In this document: one piece after another, positions 21,559-36,800 of the stretch | Numbering within the stretch: position 1 is the stretch's first letter | Layout: the number at the start of each line of letters is the position of its first letter | The notes under the pieces: model-generated | The model's database searches: none | The model's input: the letters and a program-made list of their open reading frames with translations, nothing else | Told to the model about the DNA's origin: nothing | Assembly: GCF_024713945.1 (NCBI RefSeq) | Contig: NC_134684.1 | Location: forward strand, 1,903,001 to 1,967,000 | Length of the DNA: 64,000 nucleotides | Source: Dermatophagoides farinae | Lineage: Eukaryota; Arthropoda; Arachnida; Sarcoptiformes; Pyroglyphidae | Direction: 5' to 3' | Position numbers and translations under genes: made by a program

Positions 21559-24500
21559 AGTGGCTATTCATCAATGTCTATCCAAATGAAATGGTTCTTC
21601 TTCTACGAGAGATTGTTTTACAGTCAAACACAATGAACATTAACCTGTTGTCTGTTTGTTATTGTTTGAATCAAACTGTGTCTATAGACAAGAAAGCAAA
21701 AAAGAAAAAAAAAATTACCCGAGGCATCACGAAACAAAAAAAACGACCGAAAAAAAAACTGATGAACAAGTAGAAATTAGACCTGTAACCATCATTCTTG
21801 TATACTCGATTTACACACACACATAAGTTGATGCATGCCAGTGCCCGTGTTTTTTTTTGTTTCGTTTTAAGCTGAAGAATGCTAATTATACTCAATGGTC
21901 AAATCGTTTTGTTTGTATGGAGCCATTGCTTTATTATTCTCTCTCTCTCTCTCCTTTCACCGCGTGACTATGATTATCGTTGGCAAACATAATGTGGCCA
22001 AATTGTGACTTATGTAAAGAGATAGTATGATCGTTTTTCTTAAAGAAAAGATATATATAGACAATCTATTTATTTTTTTGTTTTGTTTTGTTTTGTTTTA
22101 TTTTTTATTTAATTCTGATTCGTATCAAACATTTAAACATTTGACAAAAGTTGACAGCTTGAATCTGTATACAAGAATGATGGAAATTAATTATCCACAA
22201 TTCGTATACATAGATGAAATTGGTCAAATACGACAACAACAACAACAACAACAACTATGAGCCGAAATTTTTTGTTTGATGTTAATTGCTTTGACTCGTG
22301 TTCGCTCGCCACAGGCAGCCATAGAATGATTAGTAATAGTTGATTTTGCAAATGGCTACCAGCGTTCAACAGATTGTTTTCTTCAGATGCCCAGATCAAT
22401 TAAAATCAGGGTGGCATCAAAGTCAGACAATTTGTTTTTCAATCTTCATTGACATTGAAACAAATGGCCAATGGTATCCCCCTTCCCCAAAAAAATTATC
22501 ACTTAAAAAAAGGGTCTTGTTTCGTGATGGTCATCCTCATCCTATCTTCGGTCTATCTTTCTTGATGACCCGATTGATTAATCGATGCGTCGATTCATCT
22601 AGAATTGTTTGGCGGTCTAACAGTAATTTTTTTTTTTTTTTTTTGAAACAAAATTCACTACAATAATAATCATCGAGTTTGAATTGGCCAATAATAACGA
22701 TATGATGAATCGATCAATTCTTGTCCTAATCGTTTATAATTATCATCCATTCATAAACATGTTTTATTATTATATATGAATCTCAGTGAAAAAAAATGGC
22801 AAATTAATTTGACTTAAATGGATTGCTTTTTTTTTGATACATTCAGAATAGAATTCATATTTTGTTTTACTCATATTTTCTGTTAATTGTCTTTTAATTA
22901 TTGCCTTATTTGTCCGGGTATATTTGAACCACCGTTTCGGAATAACGGTAGCCAAAAATTTTTTTTTTCATTGTACTGGCCTAGCCACTGAACCAAAGAA
23001 AAAAAACTCAGCTAGGTAATTTGTAATTAGCCATTCTAATTGATTGTCTGATGTGTGTTGGACAGGTTGTTGTTGTTTGTTTCGGTGTCCAAAAAACAAA
23101 AAAAAAAAAAATAGGAAAAAAATTGCCCATAAAGGATGTATAAAATTTTTTGTCGATTCACTTGTAAAATGAATGTACCATTTACTGAACTGAACACCCA
23201 ACAATCGTTATTTTTTTTTTGTTTTTTCTGTATATGCAGCACCAATAAATTGACTTAGGTGCATGGGCGGACAAATAAAAAACGGATTTATTATTATTAT
23301 TATATATGGATATGGATGTCGTGCTTCACGATTGTCTCTGTTGAATTGAATTCCATCCGATTGTAGAGTAGATTTTTATTTAGTTGAACAAACAATCTAA
23401 AAAAAAATGGATGCTTATTAGACAAAATTAATTGACAATTAATCTATTGCTTATCGTCCAATTATCTCTGGCAAAAATGTGATTGTTTAGTCATATAATG
23501 TGATCACGATCTAATGTTTATCTTCATGAAAAAAAAACAATCGAAGAAATTATTATGATGACGACGATAAACAAGATTCGTTTCATAATCAATCTTGAGC
23601 ACCCAAAAGATTAAAATCATTGAACCAATCCATAAGAATAATAAAGGAATGTTAATGATGATAATCTGGTTTCAAAAAAAAACGAATAATAGAAATATCT
23701 AATGTTGAATGATCACTTAATGCAAATTGATGAATTTTTTTTTTTTTTTGACCACAATTGGCATTGTAAAATATACATATTTTTTTTTTTTTTTTTTTGG
23801 TTCCAAATATAATCACCATGTAGGTTAGGTTGACCATTATTATGCATATGATTGATAATGTGCAATCGTTTGTTCTTGAATATCCAGAAAGTTTCATATC
23901 TAATTTTATGATTGTGTTTGTGTGTGTGTGTGTCCAGCAATTAGAACGCAATGTTGTTAGTTGTTTTGGATCTTGTGGTTTTTTTTGCCGAATGTAAATT
24001 TTTTTTTTTTTTTTGACCGATCTAATTATTCCACATCTGTCCATGTTTGACATTCTTGTCCCAGATAATACCTGTTGCTAGTTGTTTTTTTTTATTTTTG
24101 GTTTGAGTTCATAAAATATAAAAAAAAATTCAAGTCTCACCTTAACCTCATAACAACAACAGTTATAACAACAATTTTTTTTATGGCCCAAGTGTCGTGT
24201 TCATTTGTACAAAGGCTTAACACTGAACATTGAATGTAATTGTCTTCAATATTTGTTTGTCGCCTATTTTTCGAATCGAATTTGATGGCCACCATGACCC
24301 ACAATCATGATCATAAAAGGGCTCCATCCATCCATGTTTTACTTGTTTTTTTTTTTACTCAGGCCACAATCATTTATCGATCTATTCGTTTCAATGGACC
24401 ACAGTGAATCTTTGATTCAAGGATTTGTTTGGCACGATCATCATCGATTCAAGCATAAAATTATGATTCAAACAAACAATAAATGAAGAAGGATTTCGTA

Positions 24501-25834
24501 AAGTAATTAGTCGCCAAATTGAAATCCGGCTAGTATAAATTGAACCACAACCACAACCACATTTAACCATCGTACTCGAATGAACGAGTTGATTGGAAAT
24601 TGAGCAATCAGATAATCAAAATGGCCGCCCAGAGAGAGAGAGAGAGAGAACGAAAGAAGAAAAAAAATAATATACATGCATGCTAATCAATAAGTCATTA
24701 AGTGATTCGGGTCGGTCGTGCATCATCGTTGTGGACAAAATTTCTCTATTACAATGATATTCAATGCTTCAATGTTACTATTGTTGATTGTCATTCAATC
24801 TGTGTGTGGCCCTGTGTGGTCGGCATCGACTTTTTATATCTCTTCAAATTATTTTTTATTTTTTTTTTCGTTTAGCTAAAATGAATGGAATATATTAATT
24901 AAACCTCCACATAATTAACTTGATGGTTTCCACTTTTTACTTACTACTACTTAGATTCGATACGGTTTTGTCCTCTTTTGGTTGGATCTTTTTTTTTTAA
25001 TTGCTGGACTTTTATATGAGTATAAGCACACAATGGCTATTCTTTTCAAAAAAATAATTGATTTATCAATAAATCGAATATAAAATCATTCATCTACTGA
25101 TTTGCGTTGCTATCCTAATCTAATTTTTTCTTTTTTGCTTTTGTTTTGTTTTCTCATTAATCTAACTTCATTCATTCATTCATTCATTCATGAGAAAATG
25201 GATAAAAATCGTGATTATATATGATTTGAATACGACCACGATAAAGGTGGAGTTAGATTTGAAGTGGTTAAATCCCTTTTTTTTTGATATTTTTAACGAA
25301 CGGATATATCTGTCTTGGTATATGTTGTGTGTGTGTGTGTGTGTGTGTATGCGTATATGCAGACTATATAAAAATCAAGTAAGGCAAGGATTATCCATGA
25401 TGGCTTTGAGAAGAAAAAACAGGAAAAAAAAGCCGCCCATTTATAGGATTGTTTCAGGTAAAATATGACAAAATGAATCAATCTTTTTCCAATTGGCTAC
25501 TTTTTATTTTGGCGTGACGCCTTGTTCTCTCTTTTTTGTATAACATGTTTGTATGATATATCCTAGCTGTTTTCTGTTGTCTGTTTTTTTCATTTCATCA
25601 TTATATATATTGTTCACCGTTGTTGGTTGATCACCGTGATGTTGGCAATTTTATGCCAAATTTAAGTATGGCGCCACCACGCATGTATACATCGTGATGA
25701 ATACATACGCCAAATTGGTTTACCTGTTTTTTTGTGCCATGCCTTTTCTTTTTCTTTGTTTTTTTTCTCGTTTTCGAGAAGCACTCACGATTCATTGTGT
25801 ATTTTTTTTTTACTAGGATTGATTTTCACATAAA

Positions 25835-25863
25835 ATACATACATACATACATACATACATACA
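25835..25863. repeat. (ATAC)n microsatellite
   Basis: A 29-nt uninterrupted tetranucleotide tract, seen directly. Confidence 0.9.
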
Positions 25864-27299
25864 TTCGATAAGATTGGATTCGGGCGCCAATTTAACAATC
25901 TGACGGCAGGTGTTTGCTAAAATAAAATAATAAATGGCCTCTTTTGAGATTTTTTTTTTGTTATTATTATTATTATTGAGAATCTAATCATCTTTCCAAT
26001 GTTGTTGTTGTTGTTGAAATTATGATAGCTCAAAAATTATCATCTACATAGCTAGCAAAAAAAAAAACCTAAACGACGGTTACACATATACATTCATTCA
26101 ATAATAAATAATTGTTTTGCAGGCTGATTGCTCATTTTCAATTCGAATTGAAATTTGATTGAATATAACAAAAAAAAATAGAGACATTTTACCATTGTTA
26201 TGTCTTTATAAATGTCTCAATATATAGCAATGGATCGATACAATCAAAATGATTGTGGCGGCTGCAAAATGAACAACAACAACAACACGTTGTCACATGT
26301 TTAATACACACACACAGGAAGCGTCATTGCACGTACAGATAAAACACCAATGATGAATGACAATGACAATATAGACAGGAATCATCGAATTCATAAAAAA
26401 GTAACAACAACAACGACGATGAACAACAACAAAATGAACTTGGTAACAAACAACACAATCATATATATATATTTCCATTCTTTTTCTTGTTCTTGTTATT
26501 GTCATTTTTTTTTTTCTCTCTCTCTCTCTTCATTCATCCCTTTTTTCTTGGTGGATTTCATTCATTTGGAATAAATTTTTTCGGTTTTTTTTTTTTGCTT
26601 GAGACTGAAAAAATGGTCCATTTTCCACTACATTGATTGTATATTATGAATATATTGAATGGTGACAATCAACAAGCCGCGAGAATGAGGGTTTTTTTTT
26701 TTATCTTGCTACACGTATGGATTTTATTTTATTTTTTTCTTCTTTGTTAGCTCTTTGGTCACACACACACACACGAGTGGTATATTGGTGTTAATTGTCC
26801 ACCATTAAGTGTAGGCGTTATATCGGCGCACAACAACAACAACAACAACAGCCATTTTTTCCGAAACAATTTCGTGCATGGCTTGACTTTTTCAATCATA
26901 TTTGAAAGGAAAGTGAAAAATTCATTCATTCATTGAATTTTGAATTTAAATTTTTTTTTTCAATTCAATTTTGATTCAATTCGATTGTTCTGTTCTGTTC
27001 GCTGTGTACATAATATATCATTCAATGAGAGAGCGCTTGGCAAGGTGTTTTTTTTTCTCAATCAAACAACAACAATAATAATGGCTGTGAACAAGAATCA
27101 TTTTCATTTTCACTTTTACCCATTGAATACATCGCCTGCTTTTGTATTTAATAATAATGAATATCTTTGTCATCTTAACCTTGTGACATCTCAATGTATT
27201 CATACACATACACACACATGCCTTCGATACGGCTATCAACGGAATCGAATTGAATATTTATCGAACAGAGAGAGAGAGACTTAGACAAGCCATCACTTT

Positions 27300-27302
<3 letters not shown>

Positions 27303-27356
<54 letters not shown>
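27303..27356. repeat. 54-nt poly(T) tract followed by (CA)n
   Basis: 54 consecutive T, the longest homopolymer in the window, followed 12 nt later by a CA dinucleotide tract (about 27369-27397). Length in the assembly may be unreliable. Confidence 0.9.
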
Positions 27357-27357
<1 letters not shown>

Positions 27358-29578
27358 GTGGTTTATGACACACACACACACACACACAAACACACACTCA
27401 ATAAGACCATTGATCTGAAATGGATTTTTTTTTCTCTTGTTCACAATCATGTTATTTTCACGTTTTCACTCTTGAAAATATACCCTTTTTTTTCTCTTCC
27501 CGCTATAACCAACAATCAATCCGATCGTATTGAATTGGCTACTTTTTTTTGTTATTTTATCAATAAAAATATTCATGAATATAAAAGTATATAATTCACG
27601 TTGGTCAACCATTTTTTGAATAGATTTGAATTTTTAATTTTTCATTGAAAATATACGGCACTTGAAAATTGTATCAATCGACACAATAATAATCAATATC
27701 AATATATAAATAAATGAAATAGAAAAAGAAAAAAAAAAATTGTCCGTTATGTTTAAACAGTAAAATAGAGTGTATTGGCAATTGATAAATGTACACTTCA
27801 AATTTATTTTTTTTTTCCGTTGTTGTCGTCGAAATAAATAAAAATGAGGTTCAAAATAGTCTTTACAATCTTTTTTTTATTTTATTTTTCTTTCGTTTAA
27901 AAACTTTGTAGCTCATCATCACCCTGTATTATAAATGCAGTGTCTGTGTGTGTATGTGTGTGTGTAGCGGTATATCATTGACCAAAATAATCTTAGTGGT
28001 GTGGTGCGACCATATTTGATTTCAAAGGAATCGCCTCAATAATAATAAGTGGCCAATAAGTATTTTAGATAAACGAAAAATAAACGACCATTTATATAGA
28101 ATTTGATTGATCTTAATCTAATCTTAAAGATTTTAGCTTTTTTTTTTGGTTGTCTTTTGTCTCTAAAAATAACCAACTCTTTTTTTTGTGTGCCTCTTGT
28201 GTCCATGTGTGTGTGTGTCCATCGTGCAATTATCAATTCCAAATGGATGGATGGATGGTCATTTTTGTTTTGTTTTGTTTTTTTTTTGGCTCTCAATTTA
28301 TAAATATACAAAGATAAAATGACCACCAACCATCACTTAAATTAAATTAGCTGTTTAGTATTTTTTTTTTGTTCTTAAAAAAAGAAAATGAAAATGAAAT
28401 GAACACCAAAAAAAAAATAGTATAATCGATTTAAAACCGCTATATATATATATTTGGCTACTGGATTTTTTTGTTGTTGTTGTTGTTGAATTTGTCTCTT
28501 GTTTTCTGGGTCCAGACATGATCAATTTGCATAATATGAAAAAAAAACCAAATGGATCAATGTGTGCGTGTGCATGTGTGTGTGTGTGTATGATAATGAC
28601 AAAACAATAGCTTTGGCATTATACATGAGTTAGTATTTTGTTCGTTTAAAAATTAATGGTCATTCAATTATTACATTGATTCATCATGTATATGGCTTTT
28701 ATTGTCGGTCTTTTTTTTTCTTACACTCTCTGTGTGCACAATAGAGACAATGGAATGGGAATTTTTTTTTTCTACAGCCACGAAATATTTGTTTCTTTTA
28801 GTCGTCGATTTTTTTTTGGATGGTTTCATCATTCAACAACAACAACAAAAAAAGGTTTACAACATACATACACCATTGGAACATTAGATCACGAAATTGT
28901 AAATGTCTTGACTTAAATCGATATAAATTTACAGATTTAGTCCAAAATGCAAATAGTGTTTTTTTTTGTTGTTGTTGTTGTTGTTTTATTTATTAACCAA
29001 ATGTCTATTCGTAATGTAATTAACACTCTTATTCGAATACACATTGTTTGTATTGAATCATGCAAAATGTTCATCAATCTTTTCATAATTTTTTTTTGTT
29101 GTTGTTGTTCATGACATCCATATATAATACAATGGCAATGGGAAAAAAAAGAAGACATGAGCCGATATTCTGTTTTTTTTTTTTTTTTTTTTTTTTTTGG
29201 TTATATAGATATATATTTTGTTTGTTTTAATTATGTGAACACAAACACTTTTTTTTTTGTTCTTTGTATGGAAGGCGTGAATTAGCATGTTGATAACTTA
29301 ATCGAATTTAAGTTTTTTTTTCTCTCTCTTTTGTCTTCAACAACTTTAGCTTATCTTCATCATTCATGTTGATCGTGTTGTGTGTACATTGTATTATTGT
29401 GTGTATCAAAAAAAAAAACAAAAAAAAATCGTGGTATCCGATTTTTATCTATCTTTTTTTTGTTCACTATTTCGGTATTTTGTTTTTTTTTTGTTTTCGT
29501 TTTTTTTGTTTTGTTTGTTTTTCTCAACACAATAAAAACGGATTCAATCTTACAATGTGCACGACAACGATGACGACC

Positions 29579-29648
29579 ATGATGATGATGATGATGATGA
29601 TGATTATGATAGTGGTGGTGGTTGTGATGGTGATGGTGATGGTGATGG
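29579..29648. repeat. ATG/GTG trinucleotide-rich tract
   Basis: An (ATG)n stretch grades into (GTG)n and then (ATGGTG)n. Open frames on both strands here are repeat translations (poly-Met, poly-His/Asn). Confidence 0.8.
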
Positions 29649-30093
29649 ACATCCGTTTGTTTTAATCTCGTTGATTGACCTAGGCAATAAATTGCTAGCA
29701 CCATTGGCCATTATTTGTTGTTAATTAAAAGGCAATTATTATTCTATCCACTTGAATAATATTTGGCTTGGCCATATATATGAGTTTATTATTCTCACGA
29801 ACTCAATAATGCTAATACAGAAACTTTGATTTTCATTAACGGAATGAAAAGAATGGCCATAATCAAATAGATTGGCAAAAAAAAACAATGAATTTTTTTT
29901 CTGATTTTTTTGTGTTTTTCCCCCCATTTATAATGATGAAATCATCTTCATCAATGTTGTAGGAGTGAGAACGATTAATTCGTAGTTACCATAATCAATC
30001 ACCATGGCTTGTTGTTGTTGTTGTTGTTGATAATAATGATGATGATGATGATCACGAACGATAATCGATCATGATGATGATTAGAAGGTTTGG

Positions 30094-30094
<1 letters not shown>

Positions 30095-30125
<31 letters not shown>
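30095..30125. repeat. (TG)n microsatellite
   Basis: 31 nt of uninterrupted TG dinucleotide. Confidence 0.9.
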
Positions 30126-30128
<3 letters not shown>

Positions 30129-33100
30129 AAAATTTTTCCATGTTCTACTCAATCTGTTGCCATTTTTTTTTTCGTTGAAATATGATTCAAATGAAATACA
30201 AATATGAAAAAAAAACTTAACCAACATTCAAGTTTAGGATTTGTCAAACAAGGAAGCAAAAAAAAATTTTTTTTTTTCAATAAATGAATAACACCATGAC
30301 ACCTAATCGTATCGACCCATATGCGATGTTTAGATGATATAAATTTGTATACCGTTGGAAAATTTGATCCATGATCGTTTTTTTTTCTTGTTAAAGATTT
30401 AAGGTCCTTTGACCTCTCTCTCTCTCTCTTGTGCCATTCATAGGTAAATGCCATAATGGCAACAACGACAAGTTTGACTTTGACTTGTTTTCTACTATAG
30501 TGAAATCACTTCACTTTCACTCATTCACTATCATATGGCTTGAAGGGACATTATTTGGTTCCAAAAAAAAAAGATATAAACTACAAGTGAGATTGAAAGT
30601 TAAATGAAAGATCAATAATATGGTATGAGGTTAAACTTTTTTTTTTTTTTTTTGGTCTTTTCTACAATGAAAATAGAAAGAACATTTGGTGATATATGGT
30701 GACATACCATATGCCAAAAAAAAAACCTGAGCAATTACGTCTATAGAAGCAAAAGTAGTTGACGTACGACCAACGTGTTGCCATCGATCCAAAAAAATCC
30801 AACAACAGTAACAATAACCGATGCTTTACCGATAAGCAACCGTTGTTGTTTCGTTTGGATTTCAGTTGGTTCTTTCAACTGCCATAAAATCCAAAAGACC
30901 TTTTTCTCTCTTTCTCTCTCATTGATCATCCATTTGAATTGATGCTCATCGCTATGGATGATCAATGGTTATTTCATTCATTCAGATGCCTATTGATTGG
31001 AGGCGGTTGAATGGATGCGAAATTCACCACGTGGCCTTTGTCGCGATCTCACAGGGTCGATGATGATGATGATGGTGGTGGTGGCTGGCCTTATGTCCTC
31101 TGTTGTTGTTGGGCACAAGTTGTCAACTTGTCTACCAAATGTACTGACACACACACACACACATACGCACACAATTCAACTGTAGACAATTTAAGAAACA
31201 AAAAAAAAAAGATTATGCAATCTGTGTCGGTTGGCTGCATCGGCCGACCTGTATGCATCATCAACGAAAATTTATCCACAAACTACCTGCAATACGTTTC
31301 TTTTAGTAATGGAACAAATGAAAATAGTGATTCCATTACTTACAATGAAAGAAAAACCGTTAAAAATATGTGAATCTTGAGAAAAACGGTTAGGTTACTA
31401 AATTTTTAGACCATAATACAATTGTGCTTGGTCGGCAAATTATCGTTTCATCGTTACTATAATTCAATGATTGGATGGCTAGTTCTTTCGAATTTTCAAA
31501 TATGGTCCTAATTTGTCTCAATAAATGATCTAAAGAAGAGAAAAAAAAAGAAAATTTTATGCTTTCGACAATGATGAGATGTTATCAACATATAATGGCC
31601 ATTATCGATTAGGAAAAAATTTCGCTCATTTACTCAAAAAAGATACAATCATTCACAAATCATATGGATCGACGAATGATCGAAGACCTGATGACAAGTT
31701 TAAAGTTGGCTGATGATTGTTAATCTTTGTTCTCATCTTATCGTTTATATGTATGTCACATGTGGTATTCGTTCAAGTCTATGGTCTCTTATATAGCTGA
31801 CTGGCTAAAATTATTTGAATTTGCACTTCTACTAATCACCATCATACAGGACATAACAATATTCTTATCCATTGTCCAGCAATAAAAATCTATCTCATCC
31901 AAAAATGTTCTACAATGTGTACAGTGACACACCTTGTTACTTATTCACTCAATTTTTTTTTTAATTTAAATCCAAATAAATCAGCAATATATCTGCTATA
32001 TAAGATTCCAGCATTTAATCCAATTTAGACATCATTATGTATTTGTGGCCATCAGGTATATACATCGAGTGCCATAGCAACAACAACAAAAAAAAGTATG
32101 GAACAATTCAATAATAGTTAAACATCAGAAGCTAAACTACAACTGTTGGTTAACTTAATGATGATTAACATATTGGCCAATATGGCCATTATACAAATGA
32201 ATAATGAACCAATGTACTTATAATAATGGCACACCATGACAATTTTTTTCCGTTCGTGTGTGTGTGTGTGTTTTAGGTCTCTACTGTTATTTATAATTTT
32301 CAGCAGCCACACACACACACACAAACCAAATGAGCCATAAAGCATCAAGGCTGCTGTTTTGTTTTCTTGATTCTTTTTTTTTTTTTTTTTGATACGTTGT
32401 TCTGGTGACACATGAACACATAATAATAAACACGCATCTGTCGCGTGCGTGTCCGGATCCGGCCAATGGTCATAGTCATTGATGACTTAAAAGATGTTGA
32501 ATGATTGTTTTTTTGTTGTTGTTGTTGTTGTTGTGGTCGATGATGAAAAAAAAAATTAAAAAAAGATGAATTGTCATACACCGCCTAGATAATATGATGA
32601 CTACCGGGCATTGCAAATATCTAATTGTCCTAATTGAATGTACAATGGTCATATATCTTGTAAGACATTTGTTCATCTACCGGTTGATTGATTTACACCA
32701 AAAATGAATGGTAATGGTTGGCTGGTTAACTGTTCCACCATAACTTGTTGCTATTCATAATAATAATAATAATCACAACGGAAATAATGATTAACTGGAC
32801 TTTGTGGTATTGGTACAGAAATATGACCACCATATCAACTAGGTCCTGTTTGTCAATCGTTTTTTGCTTGATGGTTTTCATTTATTCATTTCGAATTGAC
32901 CAATTTTTGATCAATTTTCTACTTTGTTGACCATGGCATCATCATCATCATCATCATCAAACCAGCAAATCGGATCTTGTTGACCTAGATTTATTCCATT
33001 CGAGACAATAACAAGTTAAGGTCGGTGGGGGAGTATAACATGGACAAGATTGTTTTTTTTTCTTTGTCCTGGATTATTAAAATGACAAAATGTCCATATA

Positions 33101-33449
33101 ATAATAATAATAATCATTGATTCAGATGATGTTTAATCTTCAAGGTTTTTATTTCTAGATCTTTGAATTGTATCCAATCGATGTGCGTGTGTGTGTGTAT
33201 CTATGAATGGGTGACCAATGGTTTCTTTTTTGGATATAATCTAGTGATTTAATTGTAGATTTGCACGTGAACAAATTTTTTTCATAAAAACATTTCGACT
33301 TTCGTACGATTGTATATGTATGTATTTTCATTGCCCGTTTCTATCCATTCATTCATTCATTCAAAAATGTCATCTCTTGTTCAGTCTCGTTGCAAAACAC
33401 TTGGAACGCTATTTCATATATTCACATTAAATTTTGGACATTGAAAGCT

Positions 33450-33452
<3 letters not shown>

Positions 33453-33480
<28 letters not shown>
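33453..33480. repeat. (TC)n microsatellite
   Basis: About 28 nt of uninterrupted TC dinucleotide. Confidence 0.9.
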
Positions 33481-33486
<6 letters not shown>

Positions 33487-33780
33487 CATCTTGGACGATC
33501 AATAAGAGTTTGACCTTTGAGGAGAAAAAAAAATCCCAATAACAATCATAGGTAAGACCCTATGTGCAAAAGGTAAATGAAACGACAACTTTGACCCATG
33601 TTGTGTGGGAGAGTAAAGCAAAATATAACAACAACAACAACAACCATTTTCTTTTCTTCCCCCGATTAGGTTTTTTTTTCTAGCTTTTTGGGACCCAAAA
33701 CTTATTATATTGTACAAAGAATAATATAACAACGAACAGATGGCCATAAAACATTGAAACTTGTTGAGCCATGTAGCCCT

Positions 33781-33804
33781 ATGTATGTATGTATGTATGT
33801 ATGT
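33781..33804. repeat. (ATGT)n microsatellite
   Basis: Six exact tetranucleotide units. Confidence 0.9.
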
Positions 33805-36800
33805 GAATGTTTGCTCGCGAATCAAATCAAAAAATGAATGAAATCGTATGTTTGAATACAAACATAGAAAGATGTATTGAATACACACACACACACACAT
33901 ACATGTTTGTGTTGTATTGCAAAAGGCAGGTTATGGCACGCGTAACTTTTTTGTTTCGTTTTCGTTGTCAAAAGTTTTTATATTAAAAAAAAAAAAAAAA
34001 AAATATAAAAAGCTCAAAGTGCACGAGCTATAGTTGTATATTCCAATATAACATTGTCATTTTTTTTGTATATGCGAGGGAGTATGAGGTAAATCCATCT
34101 CTCTGTATATGCAAATATGTTATACCTGAATTGTTATTAGTATAGACCGGGTATTTTTTTTTTTTTTTTAAACGGGCGAAAAATATATTACCAAATTGAA
34201 AAATCATCCATCCATCCATAAACAAAATGGAAAAAAAATAGGCCGCACAAGCTTTCGATTTCGTGAGGCCTAGCATTTTTTTTCCATTGATTATTTCTTT
34301 TTCTTTTTTTCATTTTTTTTTACAGTTTATCGTTTTTTCATTTTTCTGATGAATCACCACACTCATTTTCATTTCAATTATATAACATGTGATGAAAAAT
34401 TCACTGTGGCTAAAACGAAATTGATAACAATGTCACAAACGTGTACATCCCGTTATCATTAAAACTATAGCATTACCTTAAATTTGAACTGTAGAAAATC
34501 AGCTTTGTCATCATCAAACACTATTAAATATTGGTCATCTGGTCTTTTTTTTTTGTCAAAAGATTTAGTCATAGCATACTGTTGCTGATGTTTTTTGTTT
34601 TTCATCAAAGATGCTATTCAATGACCTTCAAACGCCACAGATAGATGTGTAAAAACCTCAAATCACCACCACCGATGATGATGATGATGAAGACGAAATT
34701 ATCGGATTCAATTAAAGAAAAAAAAACAACAACCAACCAACCAGCCACTTTGCTTTTAATTACTCCATTTCATTTTTTTTTTTTTTTGCTTTTCGGTATC
34801 AAATGTATGAATGTCACGCCATTATTTTTATACGAATATTTAATTGATAAAACAAAACTTCATAATAATTGGATTCATATTACAATCGATCCAATATTAA
34901 TGGCTTCATTTTTTTGTTTCGTGACAATGTTCAATATGGCTAATAATTTATATTTTAATTAGAAATAAAAAAAAACAATCGATTTCTCTCTCTGGTTCTG
35001 GTTTTGTTTCATTTCATTCCGATTCGACTATTTTACCTATTGTGTTGAATGTTTTCATTTCTTTGTCTTTCTCTGTGTGTATTTGTATTCACAATAGACA
35101 CGCGATACTATCATTTGATCCAAGTTACGTAATAGATTGAATTGTCGTCATAAAATTGACAGGAAATCGTCTCTCAATGTGATGTTCATCATCAATGTCC
35201 GAAAATGAGCGAGCCCTTAACAGAAAAAAAATTTATGGTATTCATGTTTTGATTTCAGAAACATGGATACCATACACAATCAATGATGATGATGATGATG
35301 ATAATAATAATAATAACCACCATAGTGACTTGTTACTTGTATTGGGTTCCATTGCCAGGTTTATGTATTGTGACCAGGAAAAGAAAAAAAACCACTCGAA
35401 ACTAGAATGAAAAATTGTCTTTTTTTTTAGTTTCGTTTCGTTTGTTGTTGTTGTTGTTTTGATTTTGATTTTGATTTCGATTTTGATTTCATTTGAAACA
35501 ACAAAACAATAGTCTGGGATTGTCCAATGTTTTTTTTTTTTGGGCTACCAGTATTATTTTTTTTCACATTTTGTGATGGGAAAAATTTCTTTGGTTCGCT
35601 TGGACACTTGGACCGACGACGATGGCTTGATTTCATTTCTTCTTGATTTATTTGGATCAACTTGGATTTTTTTTTCTTCTTCGTCGATGATAATAATATA
35701 TATATGAAGGTGTAACCTCCATAGTCTCCACTAGTTTTGAAACTATTGTTTCTCATTTTTTTTCTACTTGTTTTCTATTTATTTATTTATATTTGAATGG
35801 AGCCAAAAACGAAACGAACGATGAAAAAAAAGACAAAAGCCAAAAGCAAAAAAAAAATTGACAGTCTTAAACAACACAAGTCAGTATAAGCCACTTATCA
35901 ATTCTGAATGAATGGCTATGAATACGGAACGGTCGATCTATTGGATCTTTCTGTTCTGGGATCCATTCATTCATTCATTCATTCATTCAATCACAGACAC
36001 ACACTGGCCCCATGGTTACATCACATCTCGTGGCACATATTTTTTCTTTTCACTTGAGTTTGTCAGTTAGATGTTTGTTTGTTTGTTTGTTTATTTGTTT
36101 ATTTGTTTGTTTGTTTGAGATTCAAGACAATCCCTTTAGATTTTGTTGAGAAAAAAAAATCATTCAGGCAGCTAGAGACCCGATTTTTTTTCTCTCTTTC
36201 TCTTGTCCGGTCTTTCAATCGTCCAGTCTTTATACAAGATCTGTAAAAAAAAAAAATTTTGCCATGGCTATTTTCTATATATCATAAATATGCAAATCGA
36301 ATGTGACACACACACACACACACACACAACAGACAAGTAATGAATGAATGAATGTCAATGCCCCATTCAAATACAATTCATATTGGTCACTGTTTCGTTA
36401 GTGAATTGACCAATTCATTCATTCAAATGTCATTCGCCTTATTCTCAAATCAACTATTGGTCAATAATAATAATAATAATATGATCACAATTGCTTATAT
36501 ATGGTTGATTGTTGTTGTCAGTTTGTGTTGCCTGTTTTTTTTCCATAATTAAAAAAAAAATCAACAACAACAGAGCAAAAGAGAAAAAAAGATGGAAATT
36601 TTTTTTTTTTTTTTGCATTTTGATGAATGGATATTCGCATACACACACAACATAGTGAATTAGTGAGTGAGAGAGAGAGAGAGAGAGAGAGAGTGGCCCA
36701 TATTTTGAATCTATGAATGAATAAATTCATTCAAGTATGGACCAAAAAAAAAAAAACTTTGAGAATGTATGTCTGTTTATGTGTGTGTGTGTGTGTGTAA

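Noticed and set aside
21468..21773. Gln-run open frame
   Set aside because: The poly-Gln is a (CAG/CAA)n microsatellite and the rest is Lys-rich A-run translation.
29360..29704. His-run open frame on the minus strand
   Set aside because: Translation of an ATG/GTG microsatellite; no other protein signal.
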